In this document: positions 1 to 6,047 of the stretch, one piece after another | Numbering within the stretch: position 1 is the first letter of the stretch | Layout of the letters: every line of letters begins with the position of its first letter | DNA from: an uncultured Clostridium sp. | GTDB lineage: Bacteria > Bacillota > Clostridia > TANB77 > CAG-508 | Direction: 5' to 3' | Length of the DNA: 6,396 nucleotides | Assembly (NCBI GenBank): GCA_947426875.1 | Contig: CANEFU010000069.1 | Location: 1-6,396, forward strand | Notes under the pieces: model-generated | What the model was told of the DNA's origin: nothing | What the model saw: only the letters and a program-made list of their open reading frames with translations | Databases searched by the model: none | Made by a program: the position numbers and the translations under genes

Positions 1-406
1 CTTCTTTTAGTTCATTATATGTATATACAATTTTAGTACATCCCAGACTATGTCCTTGTAAGTATATGTTTTGGTATCCTAGTTCCTTTATTTTTAATAG
101 TGCCCCTACGATATCCTCATATCCCTCTAAAACATCTTCATAGCTGGTTCCTCCTAGTTTCTTTTCCTTTTTTCCTTCTGTATCTTTTTGGATATATTTA
201 GCTAATTCACTTCCTCTATTATTAAAACAAAAATAGTCTATTCCTGCTTCATTTGCTTTTTGAGCAATTATTTCATCTCTTTTTTTGAAACAATTACTTG
301 CCATTCCATGGACTGCTAATATGACTTTTTCTGTTTTTGTTTTACTTTCATATAATAACCCATTTAGAATAACACCATCTGTTGCCCAAAAGTCTATTTT
401 TCTCAT
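1..406 (-). CDS. Alpha/beta-hydrolase family protein, 5' part only (runs off the left edge)
   Basis: The first 135 codons are visible, starting MRKIDFWATDG. The sequence shows an alpha/beta-hydrolase fold: strand plus oxyanion-type motif VILAVHGMASN (residues 28-38), an NNRG turn (62-65), and the nucleophile elbow GHSLG (118-122) with Ser120 as predicted nucleophile. The acid and histidine of the triad would lie in the missing part. There is no signal peptide, so it is probably cytoplasmic. The substrate cannot be told; members include esterases, lipases and acyl-peptide hydrolases. The start at 406 is preferred because AAAGGA (416-421) lies 9 nt upstream. An in-frame ATG at 415 is also possible, but it abuts the Shine-Dalgarno with no spacing. 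The gene has its own consensus promoter and follows a terminator, so it is transcribed independently of the 609-1970 gene. The fold is secure; the specific function is unknown. Confidence 0.85.
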   Translation of the reverse strand, partial: MRKIDFWATDGVILNGLLYESKTKTEKVILAVHGMASNCFKKRDEIIAQKANEAGIDYFCFNNRGSELAKYIQKDTEGKKEKKLGGTSYEDVLEGYEDIVGALLKIKELGYQNIYLQGHSLGCTKIVYTYNELKE

Positions 407-434
407 GTTTTTCATTCCTTTCTTTTCTATGTGC

Positions 435-463
435 ATTATACACTTCCTTGTTTTAATTGTCAA
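435..463 (-). promoter_or_regulatory. Consensus sigma-A promoter of the hydrolase gene
   Basis: On the minus strand TTGACA (458-463) and TATAAT (435-440) are both perfect consensus hexamers separated by exactly 17 nt. Transcription would begin near 428, giving a leader of about 22 nt before the ATG at 406. No operator-like dyad is evident around it, so strong constitutive expression is the simplest reading. Confidence 0.85.
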
Positions 464-518
464 AAGATTTTTCTTGAAATTTTCTTCTTTTTGCTTCTTT
501 TCCTAAAAATATTTCGTC

Positions 519-579
519 AAAAAATCCCACTGCCTTATAAGATACTGTTTTAGTATCTTATAAGACAATGGAATTTTTT
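519..579 (-). terminator. Rho-independent terminator of the 453-aa surface protein gene
   Basis: Two 27-nt arms (519-545 and 553-579) enclose a 7-nt loop. They differ at three positions. Read as minus-strand RNA all three are G-U wobbles; read as plus-strand RNA they are C-A mismatches. The stem is therefore maintained on the minus strand, and it ends in a run of six U. It lies about 30 nt beyond the stop codon at 609 and upstream of the hydrolase promoter. Confidence 0.88.
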
Positions 580-608
580 ATCTTTTTTTATTTCGTTTTT
601 TACTAAGC

Positions 609-1970
609 TTAGTTCTTCATATAAAGTGCAATCCTAAAAGAGAAGTATTCGTATGTAAATCGCGTATTATAGTTGTCACGATAGCTAGTATATATGTCGC
701 TAAGCCCGTATTTACCACCTCTGTAAACACACGGGATATAGGAATAGCTATAGGTTTCTGTTATCCATTCCATGTCATTACTTGCCATATCCCATATATT
801 TAGCTGTTTATCCTTTACTGTTGAACTTGCATCATTGGTTCCTTTTTCCGCAAAACTAGCATTTAAACTTTTTTGTCTTGAATAGTCTCTTTGTCCAAAT
901 CTTTGTATAAATACAATTGCTGTATCCCATGCATAACTATTCACTAAATCACTTGTAAAGGTAGTACTTTCATCATCATACATTTCTCTACTTAATTTCG
1001 CAGCTTGTAATTGCGTTACATAATTATATACATAGTCACTTCCCTTTACTGTTACTTTTTGTAATCCATTATCATCTGTTTCTACTGTTCTCTGTGTATC
1101 TCCTGCTACTCTTGCTTCATATCTTCCTATATAGTATCCTCCATTTGTAGTAGCAGTTATTCTAAAAAGTTCAATATCTTTAGCATGAGTATTGGTTGTT
1201 ATTTCATCTTTTAAGGCTTCCCTATAATAATCCGTATTACTTGAAGTTATTTTTATTTGGTCACCTGGTTCTGTTTTGGATAATTCTGTATTTACAGTAC
1301 CATTCCCATCAAAAATATATCTTCCTAATGTAATTGTTTCAAATGTACTTTTATCATTACTTGTATAAACTTTTCCTACTGGTATCCACACAAATTGACT
1401 TCCTTTTGTTACACCATCTGTTGCATCTTCAATTACGACTCCTCCTGTTACATCTATTGCTGAATCTTCTGCTATTTTAAACCCTTCTGGTACTTTTACA
1501 CAATTTCCATATGTATCTGTAATAGTTGTTGGTTTATTTTCATCTAGCATACTTCCCTTATTTTTTGCTTCTTCTACTGTTAGTGTTGTATTATCCCCTT
1601 TTATTGTCACTTTTCCATTTTTTTCAATAGTTACCTCATGACCATCTACTGTTACTGTAATCGAAAAACTGCTATCTGTTATGGTAGCAGGAATGGTAGT
1701 TTTATCAATTCCTTCTACATTCTCTAAATTAGTTTTTAATTCACTATTATGAATTTCTCCGTTTTCGTCATAACTTCCCATCACTGCTACTTGTACTTTT
1801 TCTTTAGCAGATGCTATACTTGTTTCTGTTTTAGCTGTATCTGCTTTTGTCAGTAATCCGTTTTCTCCTGCCAAGGTTGCAATTGAAATTCCTGCTAATA
1901 TTAATAATACAATTATCGTGATTACTAGTGCAATTAAGGTAATTCCCTTATTCTCCTTCCATTTTTTCAT
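609..1970 (-). CDS. Prepilin-like leader protein with FGE/C-type-lectin-like C-terminal domain (possible DGR variable protein)
   Basis: 453 aa. Residues 1-9 (MKKWKENKG) are a short basic leader ending in Gly. Residues 10-32 (starting ITLIALVITII) are one hydrophobic helix, as in type IV prepilins, but the usual Glu at mature position 5 is Ala. A helical stretch follows to about 65, then a beta-rich linker to about 190. From 193 the sequence resembles the formylglycine-generating-enzyme/C-type-lectin fold: FVWIPVG (193-199), GGYYIGRYE (277-285), NIWDMASNDMEW (391-402), YRGGKY (416-421) and FRIAL (445-449). Only two cysteines are present (157, 414), so FGE catalysis is unlikely and a binding role is more plausible. 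It is expected to be anchored at or displayed on the cell surface. The start is well supported by AAGGAGG (1976-1982), 5 nt upstream. Codon use changes abruptly after residue 406: AGC, TAC, GAC and CG-containing codons appear. That pattern fits the variable region of a diversity-generating retroelement target, but this is inference. The ligand is unknown. Confidence 0.85.
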   Translation of the reverse strand: MKKWKENKGITLIALVITIIVLLILAGISIATLAGENGLLTKADTAKTETSIASAKEKVQVAVMGSYDENGEIHNSELKTNLENVEGIDKTTIPATITDSSFSITVTVDGHEVTIEKNGKVTIKGDNTTLTVEEAKNKGSMLDENKPTTITDTYGNCVKVPEGFKIAEDSAIDVTGGVVIEDATDGVTKGSQFVWIPVGKVYTSNDKSTFETITLGRYIFDGNGTVNTELSKTEPGDQIKITSSNTDYYREALKDEITTNTHAKDIELFRITATTNGGYYIGRYEARVAGDTQRTVETDDNGLQKVTVKGSDYVYNYVTQLQAAKLSREMYDDESTTFTSDLVNSYAWDTAIVFIQRFGQRDYSRQKSLNASFAEKGTNDASSTVKDKQLNIWDMASNDMEWITETYSYSYIPCVYRGGKYGLSDIYTSYRDNYNTRFTYEYFSFRIALYMKN

Positions 1971-1975
1971 TTTTT

Positions 1976-1982
1976 CCTCCTT
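1976..1982 (-). promoter_or_regulatory. Ribosome binding site of the 453-aa gene
   Basis: AAGGAGG on the minus strand lies 5 nt before the ATG at 1970. It is a near-perfect anti-16S match and fixes the start. Confidence 0.85.
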
Positions 1983-2014
1983 AGTTTTAATCTATAAATT
2001 ACTTTATATCTAAG

Positions 2015-2020
2015 ATTATA
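2015..2020 (-). promoter_or_regulatory. Candidate -10 box of the 453-aa gene
   Basis: TATAAT on the minus strand lies 45 nt upstream of the ATG. The position a -35 box would occupy holds only a T-run, so this is a tentative call that rests on the -10 hexamer alone. Confidence 0.35.
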
Positions 2021-2155
2021 TTTCAAATCCATTCATAAAAAAAGCTTTTGGAGTTAATTAATAGTAACATAACTTGATTTCAGTAAAATAGAACAAAAGA
2101 GGCTTTATATGAGAAGAATTATGTAAAAAGAGTAATAATCATTTTATCCCAAATG

Positions 2156-2185
2156 CTTACAATTCAAAAACATATTAGATATAAT
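2156..2185 (+). promoter_or_regulatory. Candidate promoter of the 2222 surface-protein gene
   Basis: TATAAT (2180-2185) is preceded by CTTACA (2156-2161, 4 of 6 matches to TTGACA) at 18-nt spacing. Transcription would start near 2192, leaving a leader of about 30 nt that contains GAAGGA (2209-2214) as Shine-Dalgarno, 7 nt before the ATG. Confidence 0.5.
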
Positions 2186-2221
2186 TGAATCACAAAAAAC
2201 AAAAGAAAGAAGGAAAAAAAT

Positions 2222-2806
2222 ATGGAAAAAATACAAAAAAACAGAGGAATTACCTTAATTGCACTAGTAATCACAATTATTGTGCTATTAATATTAGCAG
2301 GAATTTCAATCGCAACATTGACAGGAGAAAATGGAATATTAACCAAAGCAAGCAAAGCTGATAAGGAAACAGATATTACAGAAACCAAAGAGCAAATCAA
2401 AATCGAAATTATGGGAGTTCTAGATGACCAAAAAACAAATTATACAAACTCTGATGTCATAACTGCAGTAGAAAAAACAACTGGAAAACAAGTAGTAGAA
2501 AATGACGAAATAGTCAAAAGTAAAAAGGGAAATGATGTAGATATTTCCGATTTATGGGTTACTAACAATTTGATTCATTTTTCAATTAATGGCACACCCT
2601 ATGAGATAGAAAAAGGAATCACTTGGGATGCCTATTTAAGTAAAAACAATCCTGATGGTGTTGGGGGTTGGTTGTGGGATACACAAACAGATGCTATTTT
2701 TCATTATGATTTTGACACAGGATATCAGCTGTATGGTTCCTGGCTAGTTGATAAAGAAGAAAATTCCGTCTATAGAACAGATTTAATAAAATCACGGAAA
2801 TTATAG
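2222..2806 (+). pseudogene. Prepilin-like leader surface protein, probably frameshifted near the 3' end
   Basis: The uninterrupted frame gives 194 aa. Residues 1-9 are a basic leader ending in Gly, residues 10-32 are the hydrophobic prepilin-like helix (again with Ala where Glu5 is expected), and residues 33-65 continue as a charged helix. This part is nearly identical to the divergent 453-aa protein. The remainder differs: a linker, then a small beta-rich region with FSINGTPYEIEKGITWDAYL (120-139) and an aromatic stretch (WLWDTQ, HYDF, YGSW). The frame ends at 2804-2806 with IKSRKL. In the next forward frame an open stretch from 2790 to 2870 encodes NHGNYSLQGRAHF and ends at a TAG at 2871-2873. 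Removing one A from the AAAA run at 2788-2791 would join it after Ile189 to give 216 aa. Either this is a frameshift (mutation, assembly error or slippage) or the short form is real. The function of the domain is not recognised; it is presumably exported or anchored. The start is supported by GAAGGA 7 nt upstream. Confidence 0.6.
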
Positions 2807-2873
2807 TTTGCAAGGGAGGGCACACTTTAATGCCCAAAATGACTGGCAGGAAGTTGGTGTTTTTGGTGAATAG
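2790..2873 (+). other. Out-of-frame C-terminal continuation of the 2222 gene
   Basis: Twenty-seven sense codons followed by TAG read as a plausible protein tail (NYSLQGRAHFNAQNDWQEVG within it). The region begins exactly where the main frame reaches its A-run and overlaps that frame's last residues. It has no start codon or ribosome binding site of its own, so it is read as the displaced end of the upstream gene rather than as a separate gene. Confidence 0.55.
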
Positions 2874-2928
2874 TTTTTAGCTACAATTTTATGATAGCTA
2901 ACCTACTGAAAAATTTTAGTATCCTTAC

Positions 2929-2970
2929 ATAACGAAAGAAACCACCTTTTCTGGTGGTTTCTTTCGTTAT
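2929..2970. terminator. Perfect inverted repeat, probable bidirectional terminator between convergent genes
   Basis: Perfect 18-nt arms (2929-2946 and 2953-2970) flank a 6-nt loop. The GC core ACCACC/GGTGGT is followed on either strand by TTTCTTTCGTTAT, so the U-rich part falls inside the outer stem rather than after it. The repeat sits between the 3' ends of the plus-strand 2222 gene and the minus-strand ATPase gene and can serve both. There is no classic U-tract outside the stem. Confidence 0.7.
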
Positions 2971-2975
2971 CTGAT

Positions 2976-2998
2976 ATGTGGCAAAAAGAAACGTCCCC
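2976..2998 (-). repeat. Possible dispersed intergenic repeat end
   Basis: The minus strand reads GGGGACGTTTCTTTTTGCCA, directly after the ATPase stop codon. From memory, similar phrases (GGGGACGGTTCTTTTG and relatives) recur across clostridial intergenic regions and at ends of REP/IS200-like units. Only one copy is present here, so the call rests on recall and not on anything repeated in the window. Confidence 0.3.
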
Positions 2999-2999
2999 A

Positions 3000-5714
3000 T
3001 TACGACATATTTATTTTAAAGAATTTAAATATTTCTACAATTACGATTGGTGCTAGTATTAAACATACTAATTCTATTATGTTTTGTGTAGGTAATAATG
3101 GTATACTAAATATCGTTCTTAGGGCTGGTATTGCTAGTATAACTAACATTAATGCGGCAGAAGCAAGTACTGCCCAAATTAGTTTACTATTATTAAATAC
3201 TTTTGTTTTAAATAAAGACTTTTTGTTATCTCTTACATTAAACACATGAACTAATTCAGATAATGCAAGTGTTACAAATGCCATAGTTTGACCAACTTCT
3301 ATTTTAGATTCGTCTAAGGTTAATCCATCAATTGGTGTGTTGGTAGTTCCTAATCCAATCATAAAGGCAGCTAAGGTTAAAAATCCTATCATAGCACCTT
3401 GATAAACAACTCTCCATGTCATTCCTTTGGTAAATACCCCTTTTCCTGGTTTGGCTGGTTTTCTTTCCATAATATCACTGTTAGCTGGGTCAAAGGCTAA
3501 GGCTAAGGCTGGAAGGGAGTCAGTTACTAAATTTATCCATAAAATATGAATTGGTAATAAAATCTCTAAATGTGTAATATCTGTAATACCAAACCATTTT
3601 GCAAATAATGGCGTACATAGCGTTGCTAAAAATAATACTACAATTTCACCTACGTTACTAGATAATAAGAATTGAATTACTTTTAAAATATTGTCATAAA
3701 TTCTTCTTCCTTCTTCTACGGCTGACACTATAGTTGCAAAATTATCATCTGTTAAGATAACATCAGCTGCTTCTTTGGCTACATCTGTTCCTACTATTCC
3801 CATAGCACAACCTATATCGGAAGTTTTTAGAGCTGGACTGTCATTTACACCATCTCCTGTCATGGCAACAATTTCTCCATTTTTTTGCCATGCTTTTACA
3901 ATTCTAACTTTGTGCTCTGGTGATACTCTAGCATAGACAGAATACTGTCTTACCTTTTTTTCTAATTCTTCATCTGACATCTTTTCCAGTTCTAATCCAG
4001 TAATGGCTTCCTCTTCTTTTTCTAATATTCCTAATTTTTTGGCTATAGCTGTTGCTGTGATTTTGTGGTCTCCTGTAATCATAACTGTCTTTATTCCTGC
4101 TGTTTTACATTTCTTAACTGCCTTTTTAGCTTCTTCTCTTGGTGGGTCAATCATTCCTACCATTCCAACAAATATTAAATCACTTTCGATATTTTCCATT
4201 TCCTGATTGGTTGGTTTATGGTCTATTTCTTTGTAAGCACAAGCTAATACTCTTAACGCTTCCTTCGCCATCTCTTCATTATGCTCTCGAATGGTTGTAA
4301 TATAATTGTCTAAATCTTGTTTAATCTCTCCCTTTAATACATAAGATTGACATCTTTTTAGTAATTCATCTACTCCACCTTTTGTATAAACAATATATTT
4401 ACCGTTTACTTCATTGACTGTTGTCATTAACTTTCTATCTGAGTCAAATGGCACCTCATTTAAACGTGGCATTCTGTCATAGATGCTAGGGTCGAAATCT
4501 AATTTAAAAGCCATGTCTACTAATGCCGTTTCTGTTGGGTCTCCTGTTAAAGTTCCATCTTTTGAGATTTTGGTATCATTACATAACATATTGGCATATA
4601 CCAATTGATTTATATCTTCCTTGATTTCTTTTACGTTTTCCAAATCTGTTGTTTGTGCATTGATAAATATTTTTTCAACTGTCATTTTATTTTGTGTTAG
4701 TGTTCCTGTTTTATCTGAGCAGATAACTGTTGCACTTCCTAAAGTTTCAACTGCTGGCAATCTTTTTACAATGGCATTCTTTTTCACCATTTTTTGCACA
4801 CCGATTGCTAGAACAATTGTAGATACTGCTACTAATCCTTCTGGAATAGCGGCAACGGCAAGGCTTACTGCTGTCATGAACATATGAATTGGTTCTTTTC
4901 CTTGTATTAATCCTATGATAAAGATAAATACACATATAGCTAATGCTGCAATTCCTAAGGTTTTTCCTAATTTATTTAGTTTTTGTTGCAGTGGTGTTTC
5001 TTGTTTTTCTGTACTATTTATCATTCCTGCAATTTTTCCTACTTCTGTTGTCATTCCTGTTTCAACGACAATTCCCTTTCCTCTACCATATGTGACTAAA
5101 CTAGAAGAAAATAGCATGTTAACTCTATCACCAATTCCGATTTCTTCTCCCTCTATTTTTTCAGTATTTTTCTCTACTGGCACAGATTCTCCTGTTAAAG
5201 ATGCTTCTTGGGATTTTAAATTAACAGCTTCCATAATTCTTAAATCTGCTGGAATATAATCTCCTGTATCTAATACCACAATATCTCCTGGTACTAGTTC
5301 TTTGGCTGATATTACACTAATTTCTCCATTTCGAATTACTTTAGAAGCATGGTCTGTCAACTTTTGTAGTGCTTCTAGTGATTTTTCTGCTTTTGATTCT
5401 TGTGTTACACCTATAATAGCATTTACGATTACTACAATTAGAATAATAATCGTATCTGTTATTCCTTCTCCTTCTGCTATTCCTACTGCACCTGACACAA
5501 TTGCTGCTATGATTAATACAATAATAGAAAAGTCCTTAAATTGGTCAGCAAACCTTTGTAATAATGTTTTCTTTTTCGTTGCTTGTAATTCATTTAGTCC
5601 ATATTTTTCTTGCCTTTTCTTTACTTCTTCCGAGTTTAATCCTTTCTCTAAATTTGTTGCTAATTCTGTTTCTACCTCTTTGATTTCTTTGTTAAACCAT
5701 TTGTTGTTTTCCAA
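3000..5714 (-). CDS. P-type cation ATPase, annotated-type Ca2+ pump, probably Mn2+/Ca2+ efflux
   Basis: 904 aa, full length for the SERCA/PMCA-like P-type ATPase group. It pumps cations out of the cytoplasm, driven by ATP through an aspartyl-phosphate intermediate. Visible in order: cation-ATPase N-domain (about 1-60); M1-M2 (63-105); actuator TGES (174-177); M3-M4 with PEGL (291-294); phosphorylation motif DKTGTLT with Asp334; nucleotide-binding KGG (445-447); DPPR (523-526); TGDH (547-550); hinge TGDGVND (619-625); then M5-M10. Ion-binding residues matching SERCA are Glu292 (M4), Asn687 and Glu690 (M5, SSNVGE), and Asn728, Thr731 and Asp732 (M6, NLVTD). In an ungapped alignment of M8, SERCA Glu908 falls on Asn830, so site I may be incomplete. 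The start codon is TTG, chosen because AGGAG lies 10 nt upstream, an in-frame stop lies farther upstream and no early ATG exists. Its leader carries a Mn2+ riboswitch, and riboswitch-linked pumps of this type (for example Lactococcus YoaB) export Mn2+. The family is certain; ion preference is inferred. Confidence 0.95.
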   Translation of the reverse strand: MENNKWFNKEIKEVETELATNLEKGLNSEEVKKRQEKYGLNELQATKKKTLLQRFADQFKDFSIIVLIIAAIVSGAVGIAEGEGITDTIIILIVVIVNAIIGVTQESKAEKSLEALQKLTDHASKVIRNGEISVISAKELVPGDIVVLDTGDYIPADLRIMEAVNLKSQEASLTGESVPVEKNTEKIEGEEIGIGDRVNMLFSSSLVTYGRGKGIVVETGMTTEVGKIAGMINSTEKQETPLQQKLNKLGKTLGIAALAICVFIFIIGLIQGKEPIHMFMTAVSLAVAAIPEGLVAVSTIVLAIGVQKMVKKNAIVKRLPAVETLGSATVICSDKTGTLTQNKMTVEKIFINAQTTDLENVKEIKEDINQLVYANMLCNDTKISKDGTLTGDPTETALVDMAFKLDFDPSIYDRMPRLNEVPFDSDRKLMTTVNEVNGKYIVYTKGGVDELLKRCQSYVLKGEIKQDLDNYITTIREHNEEMAKEALRVLACAYKEIDHKPTNQEMENIESDLIFVGMVGMIDPPREEAKKAVKKCKTAGIKTVMITGDHKITATAIAKKLGILEKEEEAITGLELEKMSDEELEKKVRQYSVYARVSPEHKVRIVKAWQKNGEIVAMTGDGVNDSPALKTSDIGCAMGIVGTDVAKEAADVILTDDNFATIVSAVEEGRRIYDNILKVIQFLLSSNVGEIVVLFLATLCTPLFAKWFGITDITHLEILLPIHILWINLVTDSLPALALAFDPANSDIMERKPAKPGKGVFTKGMTWRVVYQGAMIGFLTLAAFMIGLGTTNTPIDGLTLDESKIEVGQTMAFVTLALSELVHVFNVRDNKKSLFKTKVFNNSKLIWAVLASAALMLVILAIPALRTIFSIPLLPTQNIIELVCLILAPIVIVEIFKFFKINMS

Positions 5715-5729
5715 TTTAAACCAACTCCT
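5712..5729 (-). promoter_or_regulatory. Shine-Dalgarno and TTG start of the ATPase gene
   Basis: The minus strand has AGGAG followed by 10 nt and then TTG GAA AAC. No ATG exists in the first part of the frame, so initiation at TTG is the only choice that keeps the N-terminal domain intact. The slightly long spacing and the TTG suggest modest translation. Confidence 0.7.
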
Positions 5730-5788
5730 TTGTTTTTATTTTTTACCTTTTTGGCTGTATTATGCACAATTATTTCATAAAATAAATT

Positions 5789-5834
5789 GAGACTTCTAAA
5801 AGAAAATCTCGAAAGATTTCCTTCTAAAAGTCTC
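5789..5834 (-). terminator. Riboswitch expression-platform terminator
   Basis: Arms of 21 nt (5814-5834 and 5789-5809) enclose a 4-nt loop that reads UUCG on the minus strand. The three arm differences are all G-U wobbles in minus-strand RNA and C-A mismatches in plus-strand RNA, so the hairpin acts on the minus transcript. It is followed by a U-rich AATTTATTTT. The 5' arm (GAGACTTTTA, 5834-5825) contains the 3' strand of the aptamer's closing stem, so the terminator and the folded aptamer exclude each other. Confidence 0.85.
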
Positions 5835-5913
5835 GCTTGACTATCTTAGCCTTACTAACCAGATATTTTTATATCGCGACTGTTGATTAGTAATGAAAAG
5901 CTACTCCCTTTTA
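5825..5913 (-). ncRNA. yybP-ykoY family Mn2+ riboswitch aptamer
   Basis: The minus strand shows the family hallmarks: AAAAGGGAGTAGC at the 5' side (5912-5900), AACAGTCGC (5884-5876), and AAGCGAGAC at the 3' side (5838-5830). Stems that can be paired by eye are P1 TAAAAG/CTTTTA (5913-5908 with 5830-5825), TTACTAA/TTAGTAA (5893-5887 with 5858-5852), GATAT/ATATC (5875-5871 with 5866-5862), and GGCT/AGTC (5851-5848 with 5842-5839). The family binds Mn2+ and usually activates exporters. Here Mn2+ would stabilise P1 and thereby break the overlapping terminator, so the ATPase would be switched on at high Mn2+. Recognition rests on motif recall and hand pairing. Confidence 0.88.
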
Positions 5914-5927
5914 AAATTTTATTATTT

Positions 5928-6002
5928 TGGTGACCCCTACGGGAATCGAACCCATGATTCCACCTTGAGAGGGTGGCGTCTTAACCGCTTGACCAAGGGG
6001 CC
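5928..6002 (-). tRNA. tRNA-Glu (anticodon CTC), CCA encoded
   Basis: A complete cloverleaf is present on the minus strand. Acceptor GGCCCCT pairs with AGGGGTC (one G-U pair), the discriminator is A, and CCA is encoded (5930-5928). The anticodon stem CCACC/GGTGG encloses loop CTCTCAA, giving anticodon CTC at 5969-5967, which reads GAG. The T-loop is GGTTCGATTCC-like. The body is 72 nt without CCA, normal for tRNA-Glu. Its 3' end lies only 14 nt from the riboswitch aptamer, with no terminator between them. Confidence 0.96.
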
Positions 6003-6018
6003 TTGTAAATACTTATTA

Positions 6019-6047
6019 GTTATATCATTTTTTTTTGATTTCGTCAA
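6019..6047 (-). promoter_or_regulatory. Promoter of tRNA-Glu (and probably of the riboswitch-ATPase transcript)
   Basis: The minus strand has TTGACG (6042-6047), a 17-nt spacer and TATAAC (6019-6024), with an extended -10 TGA just upstream. Transcription should start near 6012, about 10 nt before the mature tRNA 5' end. No comparable promoter is found between the tRNA and the aptamer. Confidence 0.8.

Noticed and set aside
413..415. Upstream in-frame ATG as hydrolase start
   Set aside because: The Shine-Dalgarno AAAGGA ends directly against it, while it sits 9 nt from the ATG at 406.
285..506. Plus-strand open frame of 73 codons
   Set aside because: It lies antisense to the hydrolase gene and its promoter, has a Phe/Ser-rich low-complexity sequence and no good ribosome binding site.
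2164..2400. Minus-strand open frame of 78 codons
   Set aside because: It is antisense to the prepilin-like leader of the 2222 gene; its hydrophobic look is the complement of that helix and AT-rich DNA.
2807..2999. Search for a DGR template repeat or reverse transcriptase near the surface genes
   Set aside because: No near copy of the 612-755 tail and no RT motif was found by eye anywhere in the window; no CRISPR-like direct repeats either.
5759..5764. CATAAT as a separate ATPase promoter -10
   Set aside because: No -35 match at 17-18 nt, and it would bypass the riboswitch. A weak secondary promoter cannot be excluded.
4003..5790. Several plus-strand frames and one minus-strand frame inside the ATPase gene
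   Set aside because: All overlap a full-length protein with every catalytic motif intact; none has a ribosome binding site or recognisable domain.
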